From: Bacillota bacterium
GTDB taxonomy: Bacteria > Bacillota > Ch66 > Ch109
NCBI GenBank assembly: GCA_013178275.1
Contig: JABLWZ010000006.1
Span: forward strand, 124,001-188,000
Reading direction: 5' to 3'
DNA: 64,000 nucleotides
In this document: positions 53,223-62,480 of the stretch, piece after piece
Layout of the letters: the number at the start of each line of letters is the position of its first letter
Position numbering within the stretch: the first letter of the stretch is position 1
The notes under the pieces: generated by a model
What the model was told of the DNA's origin: nothing
The model's input: only the letters and a program-made list of their open reading frames with translations
Databases searched by the model: none
Translations under genes and position numbers: made by a program

Positions 53223-56200
53223 ATGACCATCACTGAGCTTTCCATCAAGCGCCCCGCTATGATGAGCATGGTCATCCTGCTCTTCGTTATCATCGGCCTG
53301 ATCGTTTCCCCCCGCATCGGCATAGACCTTTTTCCCCAGGTCAACATCCCGGTGGTGTCTATCAACACCGTCTACACCGGAGCCGGCCCTGAAGAGATAG
53401 AGACCCAGGTGATAAAACCGATCGAGGACGCTATCTCCCCCATCAGCGACATCAAGAGCATCTCCTCCACCGCCTCGGAGGGCCGCGCCATCACCGTCAT
53501 CATGTTCAACATGAGCGCCGACATCGATATCGTGGCCACCGACGTGCAGAAGAAGGTGGACAGCATCCGCTACCAGCTTCCCGAGGCAGCGGACACCCCG
53601 ATAATCGCCAAGTACGACTTCAATGCGCAGGCCATCGCCAGCCTGGCCCTCTTCTCCGACCGCCCGCAGACCGAGACCTACCAGATAGCCAAGCAGCAGA
53701 TCAAGGAAAGGCTGGAGCAGGTCCCGGGGGTCGCCCAGGTCGATATCGTGGGCGGGCAGGAGCGGGAGATCCAGGTGCATCTGAACCGGTACCGCCTGGA
53801 ATCATACGGGCTGACCATCGACCGGGTCATCGACCGGTTAAACCTTGAGAACCTCAACGTCCCCGGGGGTCGGATGGAGCAGGGGCCGAGCGAGATAAAC
53901 CTGCGGGTCCTGGGCGAGTTCAACCGCCTGGAAGACATCAGCCAGCTGCGGATCCCCCTCTCGACCGGCGGGACCGTGGCCCTGGGGGACATCGGGCAGG
54001 TGGTGGACGGCTCTAAAGAAAACCGCCGTTTCAGCCGTTTCAACGGCAGCGAGGCGGTTTCACTGATCATCCAGAAGAAGAGCGACGCCAACCTGGTCGA
54101 CACCGTCGACAACATCGACCGGGAACTGGTCAGGATTGGGGAAGGCCTGCCGCCCGACGTGAAGCTGGTCAAGGCGACCGATTCCTCGCTGTTCATCCGC
54201 AGCTCCCTGCGGGACACCATGCGCAACCTGCTGGAAGGGATACTGATGACCGGGCTGGTGCTGCTGTTTTTCCTTCGGGAGTGGCGTTCCACCCTGGTCG
54301 TGCTGCTGGCCATCCCGACCTCCATGGTCGCCACCCTGGCCCTGATCTACTTCGCGGGGTTCAGCTTCAACATCCTCTCCCTGATGGGCCTGACCATGTG
54401 CATCGGGATACTGGTCGACGACTCCATCGTGATACTGGAGAACATCCACCGTCACCGTTTCAAGCTGAACCAGCCTTCAACCCAGGCGGCCATCGAAGGC
54501 CGCTCCGAGATAGGCATGGCGGCCGTGGCGATAACCATGTCCGACGTGGTGGTCTTCGCTCCCATGGCCATAATGACCGGGATGGTGGGCCAGTTTTTCA
54601 AGGAGTTCGGGTTCACGGTGGTCTTCGCCTCGCTGTTCTCGCTGTTCGTTTCCTTCACCCTCACCCCGATGCTGGCCGCGCGCCTGTTCAAAGGTGGCGA
54701 GCGCCGGGGCGGGCTTTCCGTCCCCTTTAAATACCGCCGCCTGCTGCTGATCCGGGACTGGCTGGCCAACAGCTGGAACCCCAGGTGGGACCGTATCCAG
54801 CAGAACGTCTACTACGAATACACCAGGTTTCTGAACTGGGCCCTCGACCACCGCAAAAGAACCATGGCGGCCTGCCTCCTGGTCTTCCTCGGGGCCGTGA
54901 TGCTCTTCCCCACCCGGCTCATCCAGACCGAGTTCCTCCCCCGTACCGACCAGGGGGAACTGGTGATATCCCTGGAGAATCCGCCGGGGACCTCGCTCAA
55001 CCAGACCAGCGAGGTGATGAAACAGCTGGAGCGCCGCGTGGCGGCCCTGCCCGAAACCAGGCAGTACTTCACCACCGTGGGCAAAAGCGGTGAGTCGTAC
55101 GGTGGTTCAGTAAACGCCCAGTCGGGAAACATCCAGCTGCAGCTGATCCCCAGCTCGGACCGGGACCGCAGCACCTCGGAGGTGGCCGCGGAGATACGGG
55201 GCTGGGACCGCTACCTCCCGGGGGTTAAGCTCTCGGTCCTCGAGCCCGGCCTGGTGGGCATCCCCAACGTGACGCCGGTCCAGGTGAACCTGACTGGACC
55301 GGATTCCGCTGTACTCCAGCAGTACGCCTCGCAGATCGAGGAGATAGTCCGCACCACCCCGGGGTCCGCTGACGTAGACAGCACCTGGCGACTGGGACAG
55401 CCCGAGATACGGGTCAGCATCAACCGCCTCGCCGCCGCCAACTCCTACCTCTCGGTCGACGAGGTGGCCCAGACGGTGAGGTCGGCCCTGGAAGGGCAGG
55501 TGGCCGGCAAGTACCGTGAGTCGGGCCAGGAGTCCGACATCCGGGTCAATATCGAGGGACTGAAGAACGATAACCTGGCCGCCATCCAAAACCTCGGCAT
55601 CACCAACCAGCTGGGCCAGATCGTCCGGCTGGAGCAGGTAGCGGATGTCAGCACCAGCGTCGGCCCCTCCGAGATCAGGAGGTACAACCGCCAGCGCCTG
55701 ATAACCATCAAGGCTAACACCCAGGACCGGCCGTTCGGGGAGGTCATGAAGGACATCGACCAGCGGATAAAGGGCCTGAACCTGCCCTCCGGCTACCTGG
55801 TCACCTACGAGGGTGAGCAGCAGGACCTGACGGAGGGGTTCACCGAACTGACCCAGGCCCTGTTGATCTCCATCGTCCTGGTCTACGCGGTCCTGGTCAT
55901 GCTATACGAGTCGTACCTGATACCCGCCATCCGCATGCTGTCCCTGCCCCTGGGGATGGTGGGGGCTCTGCTGCTGCTGGTCATCACCGGACGAACCCTC
56001 AGCATCGTCTCCCTGATCGGGATAATCATGCTGGACGGACTGGTGGCCAAGAACAGCACCCTGCTGATCGACTACACCCACACCATCATGCAGAGGGAGA
56101 ACCTGCCCCTGCGGCAGGCACTGATCGAGGCGGGCACCACCCGCCTGCGCCCGATCATCATGACTTCAATAACCATGATCGCGGGCATGATCCCGACCGC

Positions 56201-56381
56201 TGTCGGCACCGCGGTGGGCAGCGAGATCCGCTCCAGCATGGCTATCGCGCTGATCGGCGGTCTGCTGCTCTCTACCCTGCTGACCCTGGTGGTGATCCCG
56301 GTCGCCTACACCCTGCTGGACGACCTGCGCCGGGGCCGGATCGGCCCGTTCCGCCGCTCTACGGGTCAAGCACCCGGGTAA
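53223..56381 (+). CDS. RND family efflux permease (AcrB/HAE1-like)
   Basis: 1052 residues from the ATG at 53223, downstream of a GGGGGT site. Twelve membrane helices in two halves; typical segments: SIKRPAMMSMVILLFVIIGLI, PQVNIPVVSINTVYTGAGPEEIE, FLREWRSTLVVLLAIPTSMVATL, the charged helix IGILVDDSIVILENIHRH (proton relay Asp-Asp), and in the second half VLVMLYESYLIPAIRMLSLPLGMVGALL. No membrane-fusion or outer-membrane partner is adjacent; in monoderm Firmicutes such pumps probably act alone or with unlinked partners. Its 3' end overlaps the convergent deacetylase gene by 23 bases. Confidence 0.94.
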   Translation: MTITELSIKRPAMMSMVILLFVIIGLIVSPRIGIDLFPQVNIPVVSINTVYTGAGPEEIETQVIKPIEDAISPISDIKSISSTASEGRAITVIMFNMSADIDIVATDVQKKVDSIRYQLPEAADTPIIAKYDFNAQAIASLALFSDRPQTETYQIAKQQIKERLEQVPGVAQVDIVGGQEREIQVHLNRYRLESYGLTIDRVIDRLNLENLNVPGGRMEQGPSEINLRVLGEFNRLEDISQLRIPLSTGGTVALGDIGQVVDGSKENRRFSRFNGSEAVSLIIQKKSDANLVDTVDNIDRELVRIGEGLPPDVKLVKATDSSLFIRSSLRDTMRNLLEGILMTGLVLLFFLREWRSTLVVLLAIPTSMVATLALIYFAGFSFNILSLMGLTMCIGILVDDSIVILENIHRHRFKLNQPSTQAAIEGRSEIGMAAVAITMSDVVVFAPMAIMTGMVGQFFKEFGFTVVFASLFSLFVSFTLTPMLAARLFKGGERRGGLSVPFKYRRLLLIRDWLANSWNPRWDRIQQNVYYEYTRFLNWALDHRKRTMAACLLVFLGAVMLFPTRLIQTEFLPRTDQGELVISLENPPGTSLNQTSEVMKQLERRVAALPETRQYFTTVGKSGESYGGSVNAQSGNIQLQLIPSSDRDRSTSEVAAEIRGWDRYLPGVKLSVLEPGLVGIPNVTPVQVNLTGPDSAVLQQYASQIEEIVRTTPGSADVDSTWRLGQPEIRVSINRLAAANSYLSVDEVAQTVRSALEGQVAGKYRESGQESDIRVNIEGLKNDNLAAIQNLGITNQLGQIVRLEQVADVSTSVGPSEIRRYNRQRLITIKANTQDRPFGEVMKDIDQRIKGLNLPSGYLVTYEGEQQDLTEGFTELTQALLISIVLVYAVLVMLYESYLIPAIRMLSLPLGMVGALLLLVITGRTLSIVSLIGIIMLDGLVAKNSTLLIDYTHTIMQRENLPLRQALIEAGTTRLRPIIMTSITMIAGMIPTAVGTAVGSEIRSSMAIALIGGLLLSTLLTLVVIPVAYTLLDDLRRGRIGPFRRSTGQAPG

Positions 56382-57270
56382 CCGTCCCAAAACCCAGCCC
56401 CCGCTGCCTGATCCCCCGGATTATCAGCCGAACCGCCGCTGGGGTGTTTCTGCCGGCGTTGTGCATCAGGACGATAGCCCCGTTCTTTACCGCCGCCAGG
56501 ACCCGGTCGGCGATCACCTGCGGCGCCGGGGGCGGCTCCTGCCAGTCCAGGGAATCCACCGTCCACATGATCGTCCTATAGCCCAGTTCCGCCGCCACGC
56601 CCAGCAGGGTCTGGTTGTACTCCCCAAAAGGCGGTCGAAACAGGTTGACCCTCCGGTTAACCCGGGACTCGATGGCCCGGGCGGCCCGGGTTATCTCCGA
56701 AGCCATCTGGGCCGCGGTCAGACCCGTCATGTGGGGGTGGGTCATGCTGTGGTTGCCTATCTCGTGCCCCGCGGACTCCACCGCGCGGGTCAGTGTGGGA
56801 AACTGCTCCGCCCAGATGCCGCTGAGGAACCAGGTGGCGGTGATCCCCTCATCTCTCAGTATCCCCAGCAGGGTCTCGGTCTGGTTATCCCCGTAGGTGG
56901 CGTCGAAGGTGAGCGCGACCAGCTTTTTCGATGAACCGCCCTGGAAGTAGGCCGTCGCCGGCATTCTCACGGGAACGGTAATCTGCTGTCCCACCTGGAG
57001 GTTCATGGGGTCTATCCCCGGGTTGGACTGGATGATCGCACCCACCGTCGTCCCGAAGCGGCGGCCGATTCCGTACAGGGTATCCCCCGGCTGGATAGCG
57101 TAGCGGGTGCCGCCTGCGGGCCCGGGTATGTTTATCCGCTGCCCCACCCGGAGGTTCATGGGATCTATCCCCTGGTTGGCCTGGACTATCGCGTCCACCG
57201 TCGTCCCGTAGCGTCGGGCCAGGAGGTACAGGGTATCTCCCGCCTGTATCGTGTAGGTGATATCCGGCAT
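56359..57270 (-). CDS. Polysaccharide deacetylase with two N-terminal LysM domains
   Basis: 303 residues from the ATG after GAGAGGTGG. LysM 1 (about 3-48: YTIQAGDTLYLLARRYGTTV...NIP) and LysM 2 (about 53-98) are followed by a NodB deacetylase domain. Metal motif 2 HSMTHPH and motif 3 FRPPFGEY are intact; motif 1 is TFDATYGD instead of TFDDGP, so the first Asp stays and the second is Ala. No signal peptide; LysM proteins of spore formers often enter the spore cortex or coat that way. Substrate is likely peptidoglycan. Confidence 0.9.
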   Translation of the reverse strand: MPDITYTIQAGDTLYLLARRYGTTVDAIVQANQGIDPMNLRVGQRINIPGPAGGTRYAIQPGDTLYGIGRRFGTTVGAIIQSNPGIDPMNLQVGQQITVPVRMPATAYFQGGSSKKLVALTFDATYGDNQTETLLGILRDEGITATWFLSGIWAEQFPTLTRAVESAGHEIGNHSMTHPHMTGLTAAQMASEITRAARAIESRVNRRVNLFRPPFGEYNQTLLGVAAELGYRTIMWTVDSLDWQEPPPAPQVIADRVLAAVKNGAIVLMHNAGRNTPAAVRLIIRGIRQRGLGFGTVTRVLDP

Positions 57271-57408
57271 GCTGTTCCACCTCTCAAAATCCCTTTTATT
57301 CCCTAACAGCTTATGCCGGCTGCGGATGCGGGGCAACAGACCCTCCTGGCCGAAACAGAAAGACCCGACTTGCTCGGGCCTTTCAACCGGGTATTCGGTT
57401 TTCCGACC

Positions 57409-58104
57409 TCAGGAAGCGCATCCAGTCTCGTCCGGGCCGGCCGGGCGGCTGGACAGCAGCTTGATCAGCAGCATCCCCGAGACGAAACCGCCGATATGCG
57501 CCCAGTAGGCGACCTGTCCGATTCCTCCCCCCAGGGAGGCCACGCCGTTGAAGAGCTGCAGCAGGAACCAGAAGACGATGAAATAGATCGCCGGGATACG
57601 GACCACGGAGATAAAGATGATCAAAATCAAAAGCGTCTCGATACGGGCCCGAGGGAAGGACACCACGTAGGCTCCCAGCACACCCGCGATAGCCCCGCTG
57701 GCACCCACCACCGGGACCAGCGACGCCGGGTCGGTAAGGATCTGGGCCAGGCCGCCCGCTATTCCCGCCGCCAGGTAAAACAGCAGGTACTTGAAGTGCC
57801 CCAGCCGGTCCTCGACGTTGTCCCCGAACACCCACAGGTACAAGAGGTTTCCCAGGACGTGGACCCAGCCGCCGTGGAGGAAGACGCTGGTGGTCAGCGG
57901 CAGCAGGGCCGCGATATAGTCGTGGCTGACGAACAGGTTGTGGTAGACCCGGGCCGGCACCACCCCGTAAACCGAGGCCACCTGGGCCAGCTCGCGGCTG
58001 CTCATGGTCGCCTGCCAGATCCAGATCGCCGCGGTTATTACGATGATGGCGATGTTGACGTACGGAAAGGTCTTGGAACGGATACAGTCTCGAAGCGGAA
58101 TCAT
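57409..58104 (-). CDS. Rhomboid family intramembrane serine protease
   Basis: 231 residues, six or seven helices. Visible signatures: LHGGWVHVLGNLLYLWVFG (HxxxN loop region), catalytic Ser in VGASGAIAGVLGAY and catalytic His in YWAHIGGFVSGML. An N-terminal IPLRD segment precedes the first helix, as in many Clostridia and Actinobacteria. Substrates unknown. It is read divergently from the MBL hydrolase gene. Confidence 0.94.
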   Translation of the reverse strand: MIPLRDCIRSKTFPYVNIAIIVITAAIWIWQATMSSRELAQVASVYGVVPARVYHNLFVSHDYIAALLPLTTSVFLHGGWVHVLGNLLYLWVFGDNVEDRLGHFKYLLFYLAAGIAGGLAQILTDPASLVPVVGASGAIAGVLGAYVVSFPRARIETLLILIIFISVVRIPAIYFIVFWFLLQLFNGVASLGGGIGQVAYWAHIGGFVSGMLLIKLLSSRPAGPDETGCAS

Positions 58105-58276
58105 AAGCTGTCCCTTTCACCTGGTCTGGCTTTATTATGCCTCATTATGCATCCCCTAAGCAATCGCCCGGCCGCCCGAGCGGTATTTGCAAATATCGAC
58201 AATTTTTGATAAATCGTACCATGAAAAGTGATATAATTAGTTTTATTATCTTTTATAATTACCGAGGTGCATTCTA

Positions 58277-59197
58277 ATGAAGATACCGATACACAAGCTG
58301 GTCAGCGTGGTGCGGGGTAAAAAGCCCACCCGCTTCCCGTACTGCAACTGCCTGCTGTTTGAGGACCGCACCCGCGCCATCATCGAGACCGCAACCGAGA
58401 TACCGGTCCTGCAGGAGATTGAGTCCGAGAAGGTCGACCTGGTCTTGAACAGCCACGCGCATCTAGACCACATGCACGGCAACTGGGCCTTCCCCAACGC
58501 CCGCATCGGCCTTCATACCGAGTCGGCCCCCCTGGCGCGGTCCAAGGAGGTTTACGGGGATTCCTTCATCCTCGACCTGTGGAAAAAACTGATGCCGCTC
58601 CCCCTCAATATCCTCATCCCCTTCGACCGCCCCCAGGACGCCTTGGAGATAAGGGATTCCAGGATCGTCCAATACCCGGAGTCGCGGGTGGATTTCACCC
58701 TCGAGGACGGTGAGGAACTGGACCTGGGAAAGGTAAAGCTGCGGGTCATCCACGCCCCCGGCCACTGTCGCGGCCACTGCTGCTTTTTCTGGGAGGCCGA
58801 GGGGATACTGTTTTCTTCCGATATAGACTTCACCGGAGGTGGTCCGTGGTACGGCAACGGTACCGCCGACCTGGGAGATTTTCTCAAGTCGATCGACATG
58901 CTGGTGGACCTGTCCCCCCGCATCACGGTCCCGGCCCACGGGAGGGTCATCGAGGGAAACCTGGCAGAGCCGGCCAGGAGGTTCGCGGAACATATCCACC
59001 GACGTGAAGAGACCATCCTGGAAAAGCTGGACCGGCCCCGTACCCTGGACGAGCTGGAAGACCTCAAAATGTTCCACGAGGTTCGGCTCCACCTCATCTT
59101 CCACTTCTGGGAAAAGGTGATGATCCTGAAGCACCTGGACCGCATGGTCCAGATGGGAGTTGTGGTACAGGAGGGCGATTTATACTACAAGGCCTAG
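58277..59197 (+). CDS. MBL-fold metallo-hydrolase
   Basis: 306 residues, ATG 7 nt after GAGGTG. Zinc motif NSHAHLDHMHG (HxHxDH), further ligands in HAPGHCRGHC, SSDIDF and VPAHG. The C-terminal third (about 230-306) is a helical and winged-helix-like segment (LDELEDLKMFHEVRLHLIFHFWEKVMILKHLDRMVQMG) as in the LACTB2/glyoxalase II-like group. Substrate unknown. Its end overlaps the convergent FmdE gene by 4 bases. Confidence 0.9.
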   Translation: MKIPIHKLVSVVRGKKPTRFPYCNCLLFEDRTRAIIETATEIPVLQEIESEKVDLVLNSHAHLDHMHGNWAFPNARIGLHTESAPLARSKEVYGDSFILDLWKKLMPLPLNILIPFDRPQDALEIRDSRIVQYPESRVDFTLEDGEELDLGKVKLRVIHAPGHCRGHCCFFWEAEGILFSSDIDFTGGGPWYGNGTADLGDFLKSIDMLVDLSPRITVPAHGRVIEGNLAEPARRFAEHIHRREETILEKLDRPRTLDELEDLKMFHEVRLHLIFHFWEKVMILKHLDRMVQMGVVVQEGDLYYKA

Positions 59198-59814
59198 GTC
59201 CCGCGCTGCCACCCGCGGCTGTAGCTGCCCGCGCAGGAAAGGCAGACCACCTGGCCGTCTCTTACCCGCGCCCGGGATTCCGAGGCCTTCTCGCCGCAGA
59301 CAGCGCACCTGAACGAGTTGAACAGCTGAGCCCTAACCGGCAGTTCCATCTCGACCCATCGCCACTCCAGCAGGTCTTCCTCGGGGTCGGTGAGCAGTCC
59401 CTCGATACGGGACAGCTTGGCGGCTTCGAACCGCTCCACCTCCTCGGGACTCGCCAACCCGCCCTCAACCAGACTCCTCAGCCTCATAAACTCCGGGTCC
59501 GGCGGTTTCTGGCCCCCGTGGAAGTAGATCCGCACCGCCGTCCCGGTATCCCTGCGGGCAAAGATGAAAACCGACTTGCCCCGGTCGTCCAGGATCAGGT
59601 TCCCCTTCCCCAGGGTGCAGCCGGTCAGGGCCTGCACCGCATCCACCCCGCAGGCGTCGTTCTCCACTATCGCCAGTAGCTCCTCGTCCTCGGCCCTCTT
59701 TACCCCCAGGAGCCTCAGCGCCGCCCGGCTGACGCGGAATCCCTGGGCCAGGCCGGGGCAGGCGTGCCCGTGGAACCTGACCGCCTGTTCCCACATCTCA
59801 CGATTGTATTTCAT
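59194..59814 (-). CDS. FmdE family protein with C-terminal zinc finger
   Basis: 206 residues from the ATG after AGAGGA; an ATG six codons upstream is in frame but includes this site. The FmdE domain (about 1-130) shows FHGHACPGLAQGFRVSRAAL, ENDACGVDAVQALTGCTLGKGNL and FIFARRDTGTAVRIYF; the His and Cys residues bind metal. A CAVCGEKA...CLSCAGSY zinc knuckle ends the protein. In anaerobes these proteins are linked with formylmethanofuran or formate dehydrogenase biogenesis and molybdopterin; the exact job is unknown. Confidence 0.9.
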   Translation of the reverse strand: MKYNREMWEQAVRFHGHACPGLAQGFRVSRAALRLLGVKRAEDEELLAIVENDACGVDAVQALTGCTLGKGNLILDDRGKSVFIFARRDTGTAVRIYFHGGQKPPDPEFMRLRSLVEGGLASPEEVERFEAAKLSRIEGLLTDPEEDLLEWRWVEMELPVRAQLFNSFRCAVCGEKASESRARVRDGQVVCLSCAGSYSRGWQRGT

Positions 59815-59878
59815 AAACCATTTCCTCTCCATCGATTCTAAAACTGATTATACAATACAGCCCGCATCACCGGGATCA

Positions 59879-60343
59879 TCAGAGGTCGTAGAACATCGGC
59901 TGCGGGAAGCTGGTGCGGTTGACGTCCAGCTGCCTGAAGCCGACGGCCTTCCAAAAGGCAAAACTGCCCTCGATCGCCTCGATGTCGATCCGGCTGTAGC
60001 CCAGCCTCCGGCCGATCCCGATGATGGTGTCCAGCACCCTTTTCCCTTTCCCCTGCCTCTTCTGCCCCTCCGGCAGGCACAGGAAGTCTATCTGCATCCT
60101 GCCCACGACCGGCTTGAAAACCATCTGCAGCTGCACATACTGAAAGGCCACCTTCCCACGGATGATATCCGCGGAGGCAGTCCTCCACCAGTAAACCACA
60201 CTCCCCACCCCGTCCTTCACCGGACGGTTAAACTCGGTGACGTCGATCTTGGTCCCCAGCACCTCCTCCAGCACCTGGCTGATCTCATCCATCTGCTGTC
60301 TTCCAGGAGCCAGCGCCGCGGGAAAGGTTATGGCATGGTTCAT
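59879..60343 (-). CDS. Probable GNAT family acetyltransferase
   Basis: 154 residues; ATG after GGAGGTGTTGGTACA. Residues 85-150 look like a GNAT core: MQIDFLCLPEGQKRQGKGKRVLDTIIGIGRRLGY resembles the acetyl-CoA loop (R/QxxGxG/A) and helix, and IEAIEGSFAFWKAVGFRQ the C-terminal FWxxxGF motif. The N-terminal half is not recognisable. Acceptor unknown. Stands alone. Confidence 0.7.
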   Translation of the reverse strand: MNHAITFPAALAPGRQQMDEISQVLEEVLGTKIDVTEFNRPVKDGVGSVVYWWRTASADIIRGKVAFQYVQLQMVFKPVVGRMQIDFLCLPEGQKRQGKGKRVLDTIIGIGRRLGYSRIDIEAIEGSFAFWKAVGFRQLDVNRTSFPQPMFYDL

Positions 60344-60530
60344 TGTACCAACACCTCCCTTTGTCTATATTTTACCACCAGGAGAGGTATTTTTTATCCT
60401 TCGATATCTGACACAATATTACATATTGTGCTGTTTGTTGCTGTATAATTCCGGGATACTCCATCCTTGAACATTCCGCGGCTTTACTATATCATGGTGT
60501 AAATAACCACTCGTTTTTGGGAAGTGAACG

Positions 60531-61358
60531 ATGATGCGGCTGGCCCTGACCTTTCACGAAGAGTTCGGCTGCTCGGGCGAACCGATGCTGCGGGAAAGGA
60601 TCATCCCTTCCTTCGAGGCGCTCACCCCGATAATCCACCAGAACCGGATACCAGTGTTCAAGCCCAGCGTAACGCCGGAGATAATCCGGCTGGTGCAGCA
60701 GGTTCATACCCCGCAGTACCTGGACGAGGTCATCGGCACCGGGTTCTACGAGAACGCGCTGCTGTCGGTATCCAGTGTGGTGACCGGGGCCGAGCTGTTG
60801 ATGTCGGGGTATCAGAGCGTTTTCGCCTACACCGGCTGCGCCGGCCACCACGCGGGACAGACCCGGTTCTGGGGCTTCTGCTACCTGAACGATGTCGCCG
60901 TCACCATCAACCACATGCGGCAGAAAGGCCTAAAGCGGTTCCTAGTCCTGGACATCGACCCCCATTTCGGGGATGGGACCCGGGAGTTCTTCCAGTACGA
61001 TAAGGACGTCATCCACATCAACTTCCACGAGGGCAACCAGTCCATCCTGGACAGCTTTTACAGCAACTACGATTACGCGCTGAACCCCGGCTGGGACGAG
61101 GAGTTCATCCAGGTACTGTCCGGGGCGTTAAAGCCTGAGTACGAATTCGACATGATGATAGTCATCTTCGGCCACGACTCCCACCACCAGGACTACGGCG
61201 GGTTCTGCCTGTGGGACCCCACCTACGCCCTGCTGACCAAACTGATCAAGGATTACGCCGCCGGGAGGCCGCTGCTCTGGGTGCTCAGCGGCGGCAGCGA
61301 CGTCGCAGTGGCCCGCACCGTCATCCCCGAGGTGGTGAGGGTTTTAGTAGAAGATTGA
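60531..61358 (+). CDS. Histone deacetylase family (acetoin utilisation/acetylpolyamine amidohydrolase-like) protein
   Basis: 275 residues. Arginase/deacetylase fold with GHHAGQTRFWGFCYLNDVAV (active-site His pair and Cys/Asn region) and zinc motif LDIDPHFGDGT, then FGHDSHHQDYGG and LSGGSDVAVA. The GFDxHxxDPxG motif of many HDACs reads GHDSHHQDYGG here. Substrate could be an acetylated polyamine or lysine. Start ATG after GGGAAGTGAACG. The promoter for the tRNA gene overlaps its stop codon. Confidence 0.88.
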   Translation: MMRLALTFHEEFGCSGEPMLRERIIPSFEALTPIIHQNRIPVFKPSVTPEIIRLVQQVHTPQYLDEVIGTGFYENALLSVSSVVTGAELLMSGYQSVFAYTGCAGHHAGQTRFWGFCYLNDVAVTINHMRQKGLKRFLVLDIDPHFGDGTREFFQYDKDVIHINFHEGNQSILDSFYSNYDYALNPGWDEEFIQVLSGALKPEYEFDMMIVIFGHDSHHQDYGGFCLWDPTYALLTKLIKDYAAGRPLLWVLSGGSDVAVARTVIPEVVRVLVED

Positions 61359-61383
61359 CTTTCTCTTTTTTCCGTGCTAATAT
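61355..61383 (+). promoter_or_regulatory. Candidate promoter of tRNA-Gln
   Basis: TTGACT, 17-bp spacer, TAATAT, about 35 bases before the mature tRNA; it overlaps the end of the deacetylase gene. Confidence 0.6.
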
Positions 61384-61417
61384 ATTGCTTGCTGATAAAA
61401 CGATAAACAATTGACGC

Positions 61418-61491
61418 TGCGGGATGGTGTAGCGGTAGCACGGCTGACTCTGGATCAGTCTGCCTAGGTTCGAGCCCTAGTCCCGCAGCCA
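61418..61491 (+). tRNA. tRNA-Gln (anticodon CUG), CCA encoded
   Basis: Cloverleaf fits by eye: acceptor TGCGGGA/TCCCGCA, D-arm GTG...CAC with the AGCGGTAG loop, anticodon stem GCTGA/TCAGT with loop CTCTGGA (anticodon CTG), T-arm CTAGG-TTCGAGC-CCTAG, discriminator G and genomic CCA. The weak U1-A72 pair and G73 are identity features for glutaminyl-tRNA synthetase, whose gene lies about 1 kb away. Confidence 0.93.
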
Positions 61492-61498
61492 TTTTATT

Positions 61499-61546
61499 TC
61501 AGCCCCGGAACCCACTCTGCAACGGGACCGGGGCTTTTGCTTTTCA
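61499..61546 (+). terminator. Terminator after tRNA-Gln
   Basis: AGCCCCGG (61501-61508) pairs with CCGGGGCT (61528-61535), followed by TTTGCTTTT. Confidence 0.85.
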
Positions 61547-61682
61547 TCCGCCAGACCCTGCCAAAAAGGTTGGAGAATCACTAATCTTTTTTACATTTTC
61601 CCCATACTTGCGGGCTTCCGCCGCGCGTTATACTGATGTGAAACAAATCCGCCCTTTAAACGCTGGATAGGAGGGGACCCGA

Positions 61683-62471
61683 TTGCAACGCAGCAGTTCA
61701 ACAACCATTGCTTACCTCTTGTCAGCCGTACTCTTCATACTTCTGCTCGCGAGCGTCGTTTTCTACCTGGTCCACCCCCGGACCGTAGTCCAGCGGCAGG
61801 AGACCCCTTACTTCGATGAAATCAGCGCCAGCCAGTACTTTCCCCTGGCACCTGGCAACCGCTGGGTCTACCAGGGGGTGGTGAAGTATACCAGCTCAAA
61901 GGGAGAACTGCTGGAGCAGCCGGTCGAGGTCGCCATGTCCGTCACCGGAGTGGTCAGCGGCGGTGACGCGACCCTCTACCTGATGAGCGGACACCCGGGC
62001 GACTTCGCCGGGTCGCTGCCGGAGAAGCCGACCAGCGGGAGGCTCAAGCCGCCCGCGCAGAGATACGGTTACCTGGTTGTCGCCAACAAGGTCTACCTGG
62101 TGAGCGAATCTGACCTGGAAGAGGTATCCGCGGGGGTAAGCAAGGGCAGCTACCTGCCGCAGCTCTACCAGACTTCGCCGGAGTTCGAGTTTCCCCTGTT
62201 CCCGGGGCAGAGGTTCGGTGAAGCCTCCCAGTTGGCCCGGGCCGACCGGACCCACTTCTGGTACGTGGAAGAAAAGAATCCCACGGAAAACGGAGGGGAC
62301 CAGTCAGCGGGACCGGCCCCCGTGTACGGGCTGACCTTTCGGACCAGCCCCGACACCATTGGTATAAATTTTCAACCCTACCTGGGCATAACCTCGTACA
62401 GCTACCAACACCACGGCACTCCTCTGGAGACCAGCCTGGAACTGGTTGACTACTATCTAGCTCCCCGGTGA
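61683..62471 (+). CDS. Hypothetical membrane-anchored extracytoplasmic protein
   Basis: 262 residues from TTG after AGGAGGGGACCCGA. One N-terminal helix (about 9-31, AYLLSAVLFILLLASVVFYLV) with a short polar start, so probably a type II anchor. The exported part has a conserved-looking YFPLAPGNRWVYQGVVKYTSS segment, as in many lipoproteins of Firmicutes that carry a 'PLxxGNxWxY' beta-sheet domain; the rest is beta-rich. No enzyme motif seen. It converges with glnS with 9 bases between stops. Confidence 0.75.
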   Translation: MQRSSSTTIAYLLSAVLFILLLASVVFYLVHPRTVVQRQETPYFDEISASQYFPLAPGNRWVYQGVVKYTSSKGELLEQPVEVAMSVTGVVSGGDATLYLMSGHPGDFAGSLPEKPTSGRLKPPAQRYGYLVVANKVYLVSESDLEEVSAGVSKGSYLPQLYQTSPEFEFPLFPGQRFGEASQLARADRTHFWYVEEKNPTENGGDQSAGPAPVYGLTFRTSPDTIGINFQPYLGITSYSYQHHGTPLETSLELVDYYLAPR

Positions 62472-62480
62472 CTCGGGCTG

